From Falsiphaeobacter marinintestinus (lineage in GTDB: Bacteria > Pseudomonadota > Alphaproteobacteria > Rhodobacterales > Rhodobacteraceae), in the NCBI RefSeq assembly GCF_007923355.1, contig NZ_VOGO01000002.1:62001-126000 (forward strand): a stretch of DNA of 64,000 bases. Reading direction: 5' to 3'. A program made the position numbers and the translations under genes. The notes under the pieces were generated by a model. That model was given only the letters and a program-made list of their open reading frames with translations, did no database searches and was not told the DNA's origin. Of this stretch, positions 8,505 to 18,318 are shown piece after piece. Each line of letters begins with the position of its first letter. Within the stretch, counting starts at the first letter, position 1.

Positions 8505-8672
8505 ATGAAAGAGTGGATTACAAAACAGATCAGCATCCTCTGGTCGCACAAGACAATCTATGCCGGGCTTGCCGGTGCCTATGGCGCATCGTGCCTTGGG
8601 CTCGACAAGGAACTGGTCAATCAGATCGTCACGGCGCTGTATGTGGCCATGGTTTTGAAGGCCGGTCACTGA
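8505..8672 (+). CDS. Small hydrophobic protein, 55 residues, divergent from HTH-TPR gene
   Basis: Starts MKEWITKQISILWSHKTIYA and ends ALYVAMVLKAGH. The ATG at 8505 has a good ribosome-binding site (GGAAAGG, 8 bases upstream). The N-terminus is charged and is followed by two short hydrophobic stretches (AGLAGAYGASCLGL and VNQIVTALYVAMVL). The length, start signal and following perfect hairpin make it a likely real gene. It does not belong to a family I recognise. Small phage-type membrane proteins such as holins have a similar look. Its divergent position next to an HTH-TPR regulator makes a regulatory target or a ligand precursor conceivable, but this is not shown. Confidence 0.6.
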   Translation: MKEWITKQISILWSHKTIYAGLAGAYGASCLGLDKELVNQIVTALYVAMVLKAGH

Positions 8673-8706
8673 CCGTGATCTTTCCGGACTGACCGGGGAT
8701 CGCAGG

Positions 8707-8749
8707 AAACAGCGCAGACCCCGGATCAGCTCCGGGGTCTGCGCTGTTT
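8707..8749 (+). terminator. Strong 18-bp hairpin terminator after the small gene
   Basis: Perfect 18-bp arms (8707-8724 with 8732-8749) enclose a 7-nt loop and are followed by a short T-run (TTTT ending at 8750). It lies 34 bases after the stop of the 55-residue gene. It could also act in reverse for gatB, whose stop is at 8805. Confidence 0.8.
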
Positions 8750-8755
8750 TCAGAG

Positions 8756-8804
8756 TGTACAAAACGGACAAACCCCCTCTCAGGGTCTGTACAAAACGGT
8801 CAAA
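8756..8804. repeat. Direct repeat between small-gene terminator and gatB
   Basis: The motif TGTACAAAACGG-N-CAAA occurs twice (about 8757 and 8790), about 33 bases apart, just 3' of gatB. Function unknown. Confidence 0.6.
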
Positions 8805-10316
8805 TCACTGTGCCAGCTTCTGCGCGACCAGTTGATTGACCGCCTTGGGATTGGCCTTGCCACCCGTCGCTTTCATCACCTGCCCAACGAACCATCCAGC
8901 CAGCTTGGGATTGACCTTGGCCTTCTCAACCTGCGCCGGATTATCAGCGATGATCTGGTCCAAAGCGGCCTCGATCGCGCCCGTATCCGTGACCTGCTTC
9001 ATTCCACGTTCTTCAACGATTACAGCAGGATCACCGCCTTCATTAAACACGATTTCAAACAGGTCCTTGGCGATTTTGCCCGAGATCGTCTCGGCCGAAA
9101 TCAGCTCGATAATCCCACCCAGCTGCGCCGGTGACACCGGGCTGTCGGTGATATCAAGGTCGTCTTTCTTCAGCCGCCCAAACAGCTCATTGATCACCCA
9201 GTTCGCCGCCAGTTTCCCATCGCGCCCTTCCGCAACGGACTCAAAATATTCCGCACTTTCAGCCTCGGCTGTCAGCACCGATGCATCATAATCAGACAGA
9301 GAGAAGTCATTGATAAAGCGTGATTTTTTCTCATCCGGAAGCTCAGGCAAGCTGGCCTGAATGTCATCCACCCAGCCCTGTTCGATCTCCAGCGGCATCA
9401 GATCGGGGTCGGGGAAATAGCGATAATCATGCGCTTCTTCCTTGGACCGCATCGACCGCGTTTCGTTCTTGTCCGGATCATACAGGCGGGTTTCCTGATC
9501 GACTTTTCCACCCGCTTCGACAATCGCAATCTGGCGCCGCGCCTCGATTTCAATCGCCGCCTGAATGAACCGCATCGAGTTCATGTTCTTGATTTCGCAC
9601 CGCGTGCCCAGATGCGAAAAGTCCTGTGTTTCCTGATACTTCTCGTACGCTCCTGGCAGGCAGATCGACACGTTCACATCTGCGCGCATGTTGCCGTTCT
9701 GCATGTTGCCATCGCACGTCCCAAGATACCTGAGGATCTGCCGCAGCTTGGTCACGTAAGCCGCAGCTTCTTCCGGTCCGCGAATGTCAGGCCGCGACAC
9801 GATCTCCATCAGCGCCACACCAGTCCGGTTGAGGTCAACAAAGGACATGTGCGGATCCATGTCGTGAATGGATTTTCCGGCATCCTGCTCCAAGTGGATG
9901 CGTTCGATCCGCACCTGACGTGCGGTTCCGTCGCCCAGTTCCACCAGCACTTCGCCTTCGCCCACGATGGGGTGGTACAGCTGCGAAATCTGATAGCCCT
10001 GCGGCAGGTCGGGATAGAAATAGTTCTTGCGATCAAAGGCACTTACAAGGTTGATGTCGGCCTTCAGGCCCAACCCGGTGCGCACCGCTTGTTCGACGCA
10101 ATACTCGTTGATCACGGGCAACATGCCGGGCATGGCAGCGTCCACAAACGAGACGTTGGAGTTCGGTTCGGCTCCGAATGCAGTCGAGGCGCCCGAAAAC
10201 AGTTTCGCGTTCGAACTGACCTGCGCGTGGACCTCTAAGCCGATCACCAGTTCCCAATCGTGCTTGGCTCCGGCGATGATTTTGGGTTTTGGCATGTCGT
10301 AAGTCAGGTCAAGCAT
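8805..10316 (-). CDS. gatB: Aspartyl/glutamyl-tRNA(Asn/Gln) amidotransferase subunit B
   Basis: A 503-residue tRNA-binding subunit of GatCAB, which converts misacylated Glu-tRNA(Gln) and/or Asp-tRNA(Asn) to the amide form. Family signatures are clear: [13 protein letters not shown] near residue 21, [36 protein letters not shown] and the C-terminal YqeY-like helical domain ending [17 protein letters not shown]. The start at 10316 gives the usual Rhodobacterales N-terminus. gatC and gatA lie 47 kb away at 57071-58845, so the complex is not encoded as one operon. The 10317-10424 gap holds nothing recognisable. Confidence 0.97.
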   Translation of the reverse strand: MLDLTYDMPKPKIIAGAKHDWELVIGLEVHAQVSSNAKLFSGASTAFGAEPNSNVSFVDAAMPGMLPVINEYCVEQAVRTGLGLKADINLVSAFDRKNYFYPDLPQGYQISQLYHPIVGEGEVLVELGDGTARQVRIERIHLEQDAGKSIHDMDPHMSFVDLNRTGVALMEIVSRPDIRGPEEAAAYVTKLRQILRYLGTCDGNMQNGNMRADVNVSICLPGAYEKYQETQDFSHLGTRCEIKNMNSMRFIQAAIEIEARRQIAIVEAGGKVDQETRLYDPDKNETRSMRSKEEAHDYRYFPDPDLMPLEIEQGWVDDIQASLPELPDEKKSRFINDFSLSDYDASVLTAEAESAEYFESVAEGRDGKLAANWVINELFGRLKKDDLDITDSPVSPAQLGGIIELISAETISGKIAKDLFEIVFNEGGDPAVIVEERGMKQVTDTGAIEAALDQIIADNPAQVEKAKVNPKLAGWFVGQVMKATGGKANPKAVNQLVAQKLAQ

Positions 10317-10424
10317 GGGCGTGCCTTCTTGTATATCTGGATCCCGAGCGTTCTAGGCGCGGTGGCGCGGCTGGGCAAGAGGCAATGAAATGCAGTCGGG
10401 CCCTGAGGGCGTCAATTGGTTTGA

Positions 10425-11702
10425 TTATGCAGGCCCGACCTGTGGGCCATCCGGTGTGAAGGTCACGCGCAACCCGCGATCAATATCGTCCCGGAACTGT
10501 TCAGCGATGGCCATCAGCCCGTGCGACCTGCCGCGCGCGGCGAACCGGCTGGGGGACATGATGCGGGCATTGTTGTCAAAGCCTTCCGAAGCGTGCGCCC
10601 AGATCAGCGGATGCAGCTCGGTCAGGTGGTCGCGGATCAACCATGACGCACAGTCGGCAATCTGAAAGCGGGCGAGATCTGAATTGATATCAAGGCCTTC
10701 CTGGGATCTGAGCGTTACGGCACAGAACGCGGCAAGCAGATTGACGGTTTCCTGATCGGGGCGTGCTTTTACGATATCGCGCAGTCCTTCGATGAAGAAC
10801 TCGGTGTCGATCACTTCACAGACGCGTTCATCCTGTGCCATGGCATCAAAACAGACCCATGTGTATCCTCCGGCCCCCCAGATATCTTGCGTGCGGGCAG
10901 CGGTGCGGCGGGCTTCCAGATCAAGGGCGCCATAAGTCCCGAACCATTGCGGCAGCATGTGGTTGCCAAGGGCGCGCATCGGGCGGTGATTTTCAGGGTC
11001 GAGGTCGATCAGATCCTCATAGTCATCGGCCAGACGCGGCAACGGATCGCGGCTTCCTGCAAGAAGCGCGCAGCGTGTGCTGGCAATTAGTGGGCTGTTC
11101 AATTCGATACCGCAGAAGGGGTTCAGAATTTCGAAAGCGCGGTCGAAATGGGCAACGCAGCGGTCGCGGTTCAGTTGCGGAAGTACGCTGTTCTGACCAC
11201 TGCCGCGCCATGTCCAACCTATGTCGACATGTGTCATTGCGACAATGGCGGTGATATACGGGTCATCTGAAAACTCACTGCGGATCTGTTCCAACGCAGC
11301 GATGCCGTCGACCAGCGGGGTGTCATTGGCGGGGCGTTCTTCGAACAGTGCATGCTCGGCAGCCTGAACCACGTCCGCCCGGGCTCCGTAGGCCATCAGA
11401 TCAGCGATCGGCATACCGGCAGGGGTTTTCTGACGGTCGGCGTCAGCACTCATGATTTCGCCTGACAAGTCTTCCCACCGGTCCTGACGCGCCAGGAACT
11501 GACCACGGGCAAAGGCGGCGCGGGCTGCGGCGCCGTCGCTGCTGAGATCGCGGATCGGGATGTCCAGTAAGCTCAGGTCTGGTAGTGTGCTGCGCTGCGG
11601 TTTCGGGGCAGGCAGCGCCAGCACGGCTGCAGGTCGCTGAACGAAAGCCCGCCGGAAACTGGCAAGTTTCGGGAAAAGGGTACTCAAGGATCGGTTTATC
11701 AT
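10425..11702 (-). CDS. Conserved hypothetical protein, helical-repeat-like
   Basis: A 425-residue soluble protein with no signal peptide or membrane segment. It is rich in Ala, Leu and Asp, and many paired helices are likely (for example ARGQFLARQDRWEDLSGEIM and RLADDYEDLIDLDPENHRP). This suggests a TPR-like scaffold without a canonical repeat signature. Trp-rich motifs (VDIGWTWRGSGQ, MLPQWFGTYG) are distinctive and may be family hallmarks. I do not recognise a named family. It stands alone, with 108 bases to gatB and 203 bases to the next gene. The 11703-11905 interval shows no feature. Confidence 0.65.
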   Translation of the reverse strand: MINRSLSTLFPKLASFRRAFVQRPAAVLALPAPKPQRSTLPDLSLLDIPIRDLSSDGAAARAAFARGQFLARQDRWEDLSGEIMSADADRQKTPAGMPIADLMAYGARADVVQAAEHALFEERPANDTPLVDGIAALEQIRSEFSDDPYITAIVAMTHVDIGWTWRGSGQNSVLPQLNRDRCVAHFDRAFEILNPFCGIELNSPLIASTRCALLAGSRDPLPRLADDYEDLIDLDPENHRPMRALGNHMLPQWFGTYGALDLEARRTAARTQDIWGAGGYTWVCFDAMAQDERVCEVIDTEFFIEGLRDIVKARPDQETVNLLAAFCAVTLRSQEGLDINSDLARFQIADCASWLIRDHLTELHPLIWAHASEGFDNNARIMSPSRFAARGRSHGLMAIAEQFRDDIDRGLRVTFTPDGPQVGPA

Positions 11703-11905
11703 CGAAAGACCCGGCTACTGGTAAAATCATGTGCAGTCATCATTGCCTGCGTATTGGGCCTAAAGATGGCTTTCCCGAGAAGAATACCAAAGACAAATTG
11801 GGCAAATTAGCAGCAATCCGCCAAAGTCTGGCCGACGTTGTCGCCAATCCCGGTCTGGTGGCTGCATTGTTCTCAAATCACCAGGTAATAAGGGCGGATC
11901 ACTGC

Positions 11906-12337
11906 TTAGAACACGCGGAAGTGGTGTCGTTCGACCCTGATTCCGCGGTCCTGGAACGCCTGCTCCAAAGACAGATGTGGCGGCATGCAGGGCTGCGGCA
12001 GGCGTTGTTTGGTTTTGTTGCTCAGAATGGCCGTGGCACGCACCGAGAAATCCCAACGGGTGTCGAACCGCATGTGGTCGATGTCAGCAAGGTTCAGGCT
12101 GCCGTGACGCCTGCCATTGGCCCAGTCCAATGTCGTTGCGCCCAAGGTCAGCGTGGACACGGGGTTGGTATAGAGGTCGAACAACGCCGGAAGTGTCGGC
12201 AGGATCAGCAGCGCGATGACCCAGAATGCGGCGTCATAGACATAGACCAGCACCGTCAGCACGGCATAAATCGCGATCAAAGCGAACTGGAGGCCCGGCG
12301 TGCGGGCCTCGCGCTGAAACGTCAGGGGGGCAACCAC
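11906..12337 (-). CDS. Small inner-membrane protein
   Basis: A 143-residue protein with two adjacent hydrophobic helices (about residues 16-35 and 38-56: FALIAIYAVLTVLVYVY and AFWVIALLILPTLPALF). A soluble domain follows, with TLTLGATTLDW and HMRFDTRWDFSV strands that look like a bacterial PH-like or photosystem-assembly-type beta domain. A GTG start at 12337 overlaps the stop of the upstream dehydrogenase by one base (TAGTG), so the two are co-translated. The function is unknown. Confidence 0.7.
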   Translation of the reverse strand: MVAPLTFQREARTPGLQFALIAIYAVLTVLVYVYDAAFWVIALLILPTLPALFDLYTNPVSTLTLGATTLDWANGRRHGSLNLADIDHMRFDTRWDFSVRATAILSNKTKQRLPQPCMPPHLSLEQAFQDRGIRVERHHFRVF

Positions 12338-13083
12338 TATCGTCCGCCTGTCACATCCAGAGTTGTGCCGGTGACGTAAGATGCGTCATCGGACAGCAGG
12401 AACAGGATGGCGCGCGCCACTTCTTCGGGGCTGCCGGTGCGCTGGATCGGGACGTTGTGCGCCAGCCGCGCGGCGCGATCCGGATCGCCGCCCTTAGCAT
12501 GGATTTCGGTATCGATCAGGCCGGGGCGCAGGGAACAGACGCGGATGTTGTCGGCCGCAACCTCGTCGCTCAGCCCCTTGGTAAAGGTATCGACAGCGGC
12601 CTTGGACGCGGCGTAGTCGACGTATTGATTGGCGGACCCAAGCCGGGCCGCAGCGGACGAGATGTTGACGATGGCACCGCCATCACCCTGAGCCTGCATC
12701 CGTAGCACGGCTTCTTTTGCGACCAGCATCGCGCCGATCACATTGACATCGAACATGCGCCGCAACCGGTCGTGGGTCAGGTCGGTTACCTTGGCCGCCT
12801 GATCTACAATGCCCGCGTTGTTCACCAAGGCATCAAGCCGTCCGAACTCGGCATCGATCTGGGCGTACATCGCCGCGATCTGGTCGGGGTCGGCAACATC
12901 CGCCTGCAGGATCAGCGTCCGCGCACCAGCCGCTTCGCAGTCTACCGCAACGGCCTGCATGCCTTTTGTGTCGCTGCGGTAATTCAGGGCCAGATCATAA
13001 CCGCGTTTGGCCGCAAGCCGTGCTGTTGCCGCGCCGATACCAGCGCTGGCGCCGGTGATGAGAAGAGTTTTTCTGTCTGTCAT
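12337..13083 (-). CDS. Short-chain dehydrogenase/reductase (YgfF-like)
   Basis: A 248-residue classical SDR. The cofactor site TGASAGIGAATA lies near residue 10, NNAG near 89, the catalytic Ser in NISSAAARLG and Tyr-x3-Lys in YVDYAASKAAVD. Asn-Tyr-Arg after the second strand (ALNYRSD) favours NADP(H). The closest recognisable relatives are YgfF/glucose-1-dehydrogenase-like or FabG-like reductases; the substrate cannot be read from sequence. It is the first gene of a two-gene unit with the membrane protein that follows. The 190 bases between it and pepN contain no recognisable signal. Confidence 0.88.
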   Translation of the reverse strand: MTDRKTLLITGASAGIGAATARLAAKRGYDLALNYRSDTKGMQAVAVDCEAAGARTLILQADVADPDQIAAMYAQIDAEFGRLDALVNNAGIVDQAAKVTDLTHDRLRRMFDVNVIGAMLVAKEAVLRMQAQGDGGAIVNISSAAARLGSANQYVDYAASKAAVDTFTKGLSDEVAADNIRVCSLRPGLIDTEIHAKGGDPDRAARLAHNVPIQRTGSPEEVARAILFLLSDDASYVTGTTLDVTGGR

Positions 13084-13273
13084 GCGGGCAGGCTATCGCA
13101 GTGTTGCCCGCATGGAAAGGCCGGTTCAGACGTGCCAACATGGTGCGGGGCGGGGCCCCCATTTGCCGAAGGCGCGTCACCCTTATTGATGGGTTTGCCC
13201 GAAAGCCCGCCGTTGTACCTGTTGCGACAGGGCGTGGCTTTCGGGACTGGCATATGGCTATCAAACGACTTGG

Positions 13274-15826
13274 TTATGCTCCGCGAATCCGTGTTATCAT
13301 TTCTGCAACGTCCCGGGACAGGTCCGGCGTGTCGGCAATCCGGTCCAGCTGGACCTTGATCAGCGCCTGACGGTCGGCATCGTATCGCCGCCAGGTTTGG
13401 AACGCCGAACACATGCGCGCCGTGGTTTGCGGGTTCACCGGGTTGAGCTTGATCAACCAGTCCGCCAGCAGGGCATAGCCCGACCCATCCGCATTATGAA
13501 AACCGGCGTGGTTCATCGACAGGGCACCAAACACCGCGCGGAACCGGTTCGGGTTCTTCCAGTTGAAATCGGCATGTTCCGTCAGCCTCCGGGCTGTCTC
13601 AACAGCCGCGTCGGGGCTGGCTTGGGTGATCTGCAACATGAACCATTTGTCGATCACCAGCCGGTCATCCTGCCACTGATCATAGAACGCCGCCAGTTGA
13701 TCGGCGCCTTTGCCTGCACTCAGCAAGCAGGCCAGCGCCGACAGTTGCTGGGTCATGTTGTCGGCCTGACCATATTGCGCTGCCGCCTGCGCCCCGCCAT
13801 CCTGCCGCGACATCAGCGCCAAAGCCCCACCGGACAAAGCGCGCTTGCCGGATTGCTCGGCATCCGGGCGGTATTCTCCGTCGATCTGCATATCGGCATA
13901 AATCCGCGGCAGGGTGTCTTGCGCGGTCTGGGCCATGGCCTGTTTCATCGTTTCGATCGCCTGCCAGATCGCCATCGGGTCAGGCGTGATGCCGCGCTCA
14001 TGCAGCGCCCCGGCCAGTTCGGACTGACCCGGCAAGCCCAGCATCAACGCGCGATAGGCCGGATCCAAACCGTCATCGCGCAGAACGGCAAGAATGCCAT
14101 CCAGATAGGCGGCATCTGGTGCGGCGTCTTCGGTTGCCATGGCGATCAGGGTCTCGCTGGCAAGGCTGCGGCCCGCTTCCCAGCGGTTGAACGGGTCGGT
14201 GTCATGCGCCAGCAGGAACGCGCGTTCTGCGGCTTGGGTCGATCGTTCAAGGATTACAGGGGCTGAAAACCCGCGCAGGATCGATGCAACCGGTTTGCTG
14301 GGCAGGTTTTCAAAGGTGAACGACTGCGTGGCCTCGGTCATCTCGAGCACCTGTGTCGGCACAACTTCGTCGCCGTTCTGACCCAACAACCCGACGGCAA
14401 CAGGGATCACCTGAGGCGCTTTGTCGGGCTGGCCCGGAGTGGATGGTGTCGATTGCGTAAAGGTCAGCGTATAGGTGCCATCGGCAAAGGACTCTTCGAC
14501 CGCCAACCGGGGCGTGCCCGATTGCGAATACCAGCGCTTGAACTGCGTCAGGTCGCGCCCGGTGACATCCTGAAACACAGCGAGCCAGTCTTCGATGGTG
14601 CAGGCCTGACCGTCATGGCGCGCGAAATACAGCTCCAGCGCTTCGGCATAGGCAGCATCGCCGACCAGACGTTTCAGCATGCCGATCACCTCGGCGCCTT
14701 TCTCATAGACGGTCGCGGTGTAGAAGTTGTTGATTTCCTGAAAGCTTTCGGGTCGCACTGGATGCGACAAAGGCCCATTGTCTTCCGGAAACTGACGCCC
14801 GCGCAAATCGATCACGTCCTGTATGCGCTTGACGGGTTCTGAGCGCACGTCCGACGTGAACTGGGCATCGCGGAAAACGGTCAGCCCCTCTTTCAGGCAC
14901 AACTGAAACCAGTCGCGGCAGGTGATGCGGTTGCCTGTCCAGTTGTGGAAATACTCGTGCGCAATGATCGCTTCGATCCGCTGGAAATTGACATCGGTCG
15001 AGGTTTCGGGGCTGGCAAGAACCGCAGAGGAGTTGAAGATGTTCAGCCCCTTGTTTTCCATCGCGCCCATATTGAAGTCATCGACAGCAACGATGTTGAA
15101 CGTGTTCAGATCGTATTCGCGCCCATAGACCTCTTCGTCCCATGACATCGACTTCTTGAGCGCTTCCATCCCGAAGGCACATTTGTTTTCGTCGCCGGGG
15201 CGCACCCAGATGTTCAGGCTGACATCAGTGCCGGAACTTGTGGTGAACTGATCCGGGTGGGCCACCAAATCGCCTGCGACCAGAGCGAACAGATATGCGG
15301 GCTTTGGCCAGGGGTCGGACCATTCGGCAAAACCCTCACCGACGGTGCCCGGATTGCCATTGGACAGCATCACCGGAAGATCGCTTTCGATCCGCACGTC
15401 GAAGGTGGCCATCACATCGGGGCGGTCCGGGTAGTAGGTGATCTTGCGAAAGCCTTCGGGCTCACACTGGGTGCAGTACATGCCGTTGGACATGTACAGC
15501 CCTTCCAGCGCTGTGTTGGCCTGCGGATTGATCTCGACCTCGGCCTCCCACACGAAGGGGGCATCGGGCACATCGGCTTCGATCCCGTCATCGACCGCGC
15601 GCAGGTCGACGGGGTTGCCGTCGATGGTGGCCGAAATCAGCTTCAGGTTTTCCCCATAGAGGAAAAACCGGTTATCGCTTGCGTCCGGGTTGGGGCGAAA
15701 CGCGATGCGGCTCAGGACACGGGTGGCGGTGGGATCAAGGCGAAAGGTCAGTTCGACCGCGTCGATCATATAGCCAAAGGGTGTGTAGTCTTTCAGATAG
15801 ATCGTCTTCGGTGCAGCGTCGCGCAT
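13274..15826 (-). CDS. pepN: Aminopeptidase N (M1 family zinc metallopeptidase)
   Basis: An 850-residue cytoplasmic aminopeptidase that removes N-terminal residues from peptides. The GAMEN exopeptidase motif lies near residues 253-257. The zinc site is HEYFH (His290, Glu291, His294) with the third ligand Glu313, spaced exactly HEXXH-x18-E as in E. coli PepN (870 aa). The C-terminal alpha-solenoid is complete. The ATG at 15826 is chosen: it has AAGGA 9 bases upstream, and the in-frame extension to 15892 lacks conserved sequence. It stands divergent to glcB. Confidence 0.95.
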   Translation of the reverse strand: MRDAAPKTIYLKDYTPFGYMIDAVELTFRLDPTATRVLSRIAFRPNPDASDNRFFLYGENLKLISATIDGNPVDLRAVDDGIEADVPDAPFVWEAEVEINPQANTALEGLYMSNGMYCTQCEPEGFRKITYYPDRPDVMATFDVRIESDLPVMLSNGNPGTVGEGFAEWSDPWPKPAYLFALVAGDLVAHPDQFTTSSGTDVSLNIWVRPGDENKCAFGMEALKKSMSWDEEVYGREYDLNTFNIVAVDDFNMGAMENKGLNIFNSSAVLASPETSTDVNFQRIEAIIAHEYFHNWTGNRITCRDWFQLCLKEGLTVFRDAQFTSDVRSEPVKRIQDVIDLRGRQFPEDNGPLSHPVRPESFQEINNFYTATVYEKGAEVIGMLKRLVGDAAYAEALELYFARHDGQACTIEDWLAVFQDVTGRDLTQFKRWYSQSGTPRLAVEESFADGTYTLTFTQSTPSTPGQPDKAPQVIPVAVGLLGQNGDEVVPTQVLEMTEATQSFTFENLPSKPVASILRGFSAPVILERSTQAAERAFLLAHDTDPFNRWEAGRSLASETLIAMATEDAAPDAAYLDGILAVLRDDGLDPAYRALMLGLPGQSELAGALHERGITPDPMAIWQAIETMKQAMAQTAQDTLPRIYADMQIDGEYRPDAEQSGKRALSGGALALMSRQDGGAQAAAQYGQADNMTQQLSALACLLSAGKGADQLAAFYDQWQDDRLVIDKWFMLQITQASPDAAVETARRLTEHADFNWKNPNRFRAVFGALSMNHAGFHNADGSGYALLADWLIKLNPVNPQTTARMCSAFQTWRRYDADRQALIKVQLDRIADTPDLSRDVAEMITRIRGA

Positions 15827-15978
15827 GGCATGTCCTTGAAGCTTTGAACCGGTGTTGATGCGGACCGTAGAGGTCGCGCGCGAAGGCTGCAAGGGACCGG
15901 ATTTTGCAGCATCGCTTGCATGGATTTCGCGCCTTCTGCCAAAGGTTCGGACAATCTTGAAAGTGCGCCTTGGAGAAT

Positions 15979-15997
15979 TGGTAAACCTTTTTGACCA
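15979..15997. promoter_or_regulatory. Possible GntR/FadR-type operator upstream of glcB
   Basis: TGGT and ACCA half-sites are separated by 11 bases, roughly 90 bases before the glcB start in the divergent pepN-glcB interval (15827-16083). The half-sites resemble those of the GlcC/FadR subfamily, which often controls glycolate and malate synthase genes, but the spacing is wider than typical. The rest of the interval shows nothing clear. Confidence 0.25.
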
Positions 15998-16083
15998 CCG
16001 TGTTGCCTATCGGAAACTTTTGTTCTAATCAGGGCGAGATTGGTTGCCGTTCTAGGCAGGGGTAGTTCGAAGAGGAGGCCGCG

Positions 16084-18234
16084 ATGACGGATCGGGTGGA
16101 AAAGCAAGGGTTGCAGGTGGCGACCGAGCTGGTGGATTTCATCGAAACGCAGGCTTTGCCGGGAACAGGCGTGTCAGCGGATGATTTCTGGGCCGGCCTG
16201 GCGCAGATGACAACGGAACTAGGGCCAAAGAACCGCGCGTTTCTGGCCGCTCGCGCAGACATCCAGAGCCGGGTCGATGCCTGGCATATGGCGCGTCAAG
16301 GGCAGGACCATGATGCGGCGGCCTATGAAGCCTTCCTGCGCGAGATCGGGTATCTTGTGCCGGAAGATGCGGATTTTGAGATTGAGACAACAGGTGTTGA
16401 TCCCGAGATCGCCCATGTGCCCGGTCCTCAGCTTGTTGTGCCGATCACCAATGCGCGTTTTGCGCTGAACGCTGCGAATGCGCGGTGGGGATCGCTGTAT
16501 GATGCGCTTTACGGAACGGACGCGCTGGGTGATTTGCCAGCGGGGGGCGGATATGATTCGGCGCGGGGCGCGCGGGTTGTGGCCTGGGCCAAGGCCCATC
16601 TGGACAAAGCGGTGCCTCTGAACGGGGCCAGCTGGACGGACGTAAATGGTCTTCAAGTGGATGCGGACGGGCCTGTATTTTCGACGACGTCGGGGGCTGT
16701 GCGGTTGGCTGATCCGGCGCAGTATGCCGGGCACCGTGGCGACATCGACGAACTTTTGTTTGTTTGCAATGGCCTGCATCTGCGCGTCATCCTTGACGCA
16801 AGCCATGCGATCGGCAAGGACGACCCGGCCCATATCGCGGATGTGGTTCTGGAATCCGCCATGTCGACCATCATGGATTGCGAAGACAGCGTCGCGGCTG
16901 TCGATGCCGAAGACAAGGTGCTGGCCTATACCAACTGGCTGGGCCTGATGCGCGGCGATCTGAAGGAAAGCGTGTCCAAGGGCGGCAAGACCTTTGACCG
17001 GGTGCTGGCCGATGATCTGACGTTTACCGCTCCGGATGGCAGTGCGCTGACGCTGAAGGGTCGGTCGCTGATGTTGGTGCGCAATGTCGGCCATCTGATG
17101 ACCAACCCGGCTGTATTGGACGCCGAGGGGCTTGAAATTGGCGAAGGGCTGCTGGATGCGCTCTGCACCGCGATGATCGCAATGCATGATCTGCAGCGGG
17201 ATGGTGGCAATTCCCTGCATGGCTCGGTCTATGTTGTGAAACCAAAGATGCACGGCCCCGAAGAAGTCGCCTTTGCGGTTGAGATATTCGATATGGTCGA
17301 AGACATCCTTGGTCTCCCACGCAACACCGTGAAACTGGGCATCATGGACGAAGAACGTCGCACCAGTGTGAACCTGAAAGAATGCATCCGCTCCGCCAAA
17401 GACCGGGTTGCATTTATCAACACCGGCTTTCTGGACCGCACCGGGGATGAAATCCATACCTCGATGGAGGCCGGGCCGATGCTGCCCAAAGGTGAAATGA
17501 AATCGACGCCGTGGATCACGTCTTATGAGGATCGCAATGTCGATATCGGACTGGCCTGCGGGTTGCAGGGCAAGGCGCAGATTGGCAAGGGCATGTGGGC
17601 CATGCCGGATCTGATGGCGAATATGCTGGAGGCCAAGATTGGTCATCCGCAAGCGGGGGCGAACTGTGCCTGGGTTCCGTCACCGACGGCCGCAACACTG
17701 CACGCGACGCATTATCATGAGGTTGACGTGTTTGCCCGGCAGAATGAGATCAAGGCCGGCGGCGCGCGTGGGTCGCTGGGTGATCTGCTGACCATCCCGG
17801 TCATGGTCGGGCGCAATCTGAGCGACGATGAAATCGCGCAGGAGATTGAGAACAACGCCCAAGGCATCCTTGGGTATGTCGTGCGCTGGGTCGATCAGGG
17901 CGTTGGCTGTTCGAAAGTGCCGGACATTCACGATGTCGGGCTGATGGAAGACCGCGCGACCTGCCGGATCTCGTCCCAGGCGCTGGCCAATTGGCTGCAC
18001 CATGGTGTGGTTGATGACGGTCAGGTGATGACAGCGATGCGAAAAATGGCGGCTGTGGTCGATCGTCAGAATGACGGCGATGCGTCCTATGTGCCAATGG
18101 CGCCGGGGTTCGACGGCGTGGCGTTTCAGGCGGCCAGTGATCTGGTGTTCAAAGGTCGCGTGCAGCCGTCGGGATATACGGAACCAGTGCTGCACGCCCG
18201 GCGTCTGGAATGGAAAGCAACACATCAAGGGTAA
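16084..18234 (+). CDS. glcB: Malate synthase G
   Basis: A 716-residue monomeric malate synthase condensing glyoxylate and acetyl-CoA to malate. Length and motifs fit isoform G (about 720 aa) rather than isoform [18 protein letters not shown] near residue 265, [13 protein letters not shown] near 335, [19 protein letters not shown] near 380 and [17 protein letters not shown] near 420. AGAGGAGG precedes the ATG at 16084. The GlcG-like gene 85 bases downstream repeats the glc-locus linkage seen in enterobacteria, but glycolate oxidase genes (glcDEF) are absent here. A dispersed hairpin repeat sits in the gap between the two. Confidence 0.97.
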   Translation: MTDRVEKQGLQVATELVDFIETQALPGTGVSADDFWAGLAQMTTELGPKNRAFLAARADIQSRVDAWHMARQGQDHDAAAYEAFLREIGYLVPEDADFEIETTGVDPEIAHVPGPQLVVPITNARFALNAANARWGSLYDALYGTDALGDLPAGGGYDSARGARVVAWAKAHLDKAVPLNGASWTDVNGLQVDADGPVFSTTSGAVRLADPAQYAGHRGDIDELLFVCNGLHLRVILDASHAIGKDDPAHIADVVLESAMSTIMDCEDSVAAVDAEDKVLAYTNWLGLMRGDLKESVSKGGKTFDRVLADDLTFTAPDGSALTLKGRSLMLVRNVGHLMTNPAVLDAEGLEIGEGLLDALCTAMIAMHDLQRDGGNSLHGSVYVVKPKMHGPEEVAFAVEIFDMVEDILGLPRNTVKLGIMDEERRTSVNLKECIRSAKDRVAFINTGFLDRTGDEIHTSMEAGPMLPKGEMKSTPWITSYEDRNVDIGLACGLQGKAQIGKGMWAMPDLMANMLEAKIGHPQAGANCAWVPSPTAATLHATHYHEVDVFARQNEIKAGGARGSLGDLLTIPVMVGRNLSDDEIAQEIENNAQGILGYVVRWVDQGVGCSKVPDIHDVGLMEDRATCRISSQALANWLHHGVVDDGQVMTAMRKMAAVVDRQNDGDASYVPMAPGFDGVAFQAASDLVFKGRVQPSGYTEPVLHARRLEWKATHQG

Positions 18235-18236
18235 AG

Positions 18237-18309
18237 GGGAGGGGGCTGTCTGCCCCCTCTTGCGCCTGAGGCGCAATTCACCCCCGAGAGTATTTTGAAA
18301 GAGAAGAAA
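18237..18309 (+). repeat. Dispersed intergenic two-hairpin repeat, copy 2
   Basis: Hairpin GGGGGCTGTCTGCCCCC, then hairpin TTGCGCC-TGA-GGCGCAA, then the CCCCCGAGAGTATTTTGAAA box and GAGAAGAAAG. Its right end supplies the purine-rich stretch before the GlcG-like start at 18319. Confidence 0.85.
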
Positions 18310-18318
18310 GGGACTAGG

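Noticed and set aside
13397-14266. 289-codon plus-strand frame opposite aminopeptidase N
   Set aside because: It is antisense to a complete M1 peptidase, has no ribosome-binding site or recognisable domain, and is a composition shadow.
16219-17652. 477-codon minus-strand frame opposite malate synthase
   Set aside because: The Arg/His/Gln-rich product is typical of antisense translation of a GC-rich gene; glcB is intact on the other strand.
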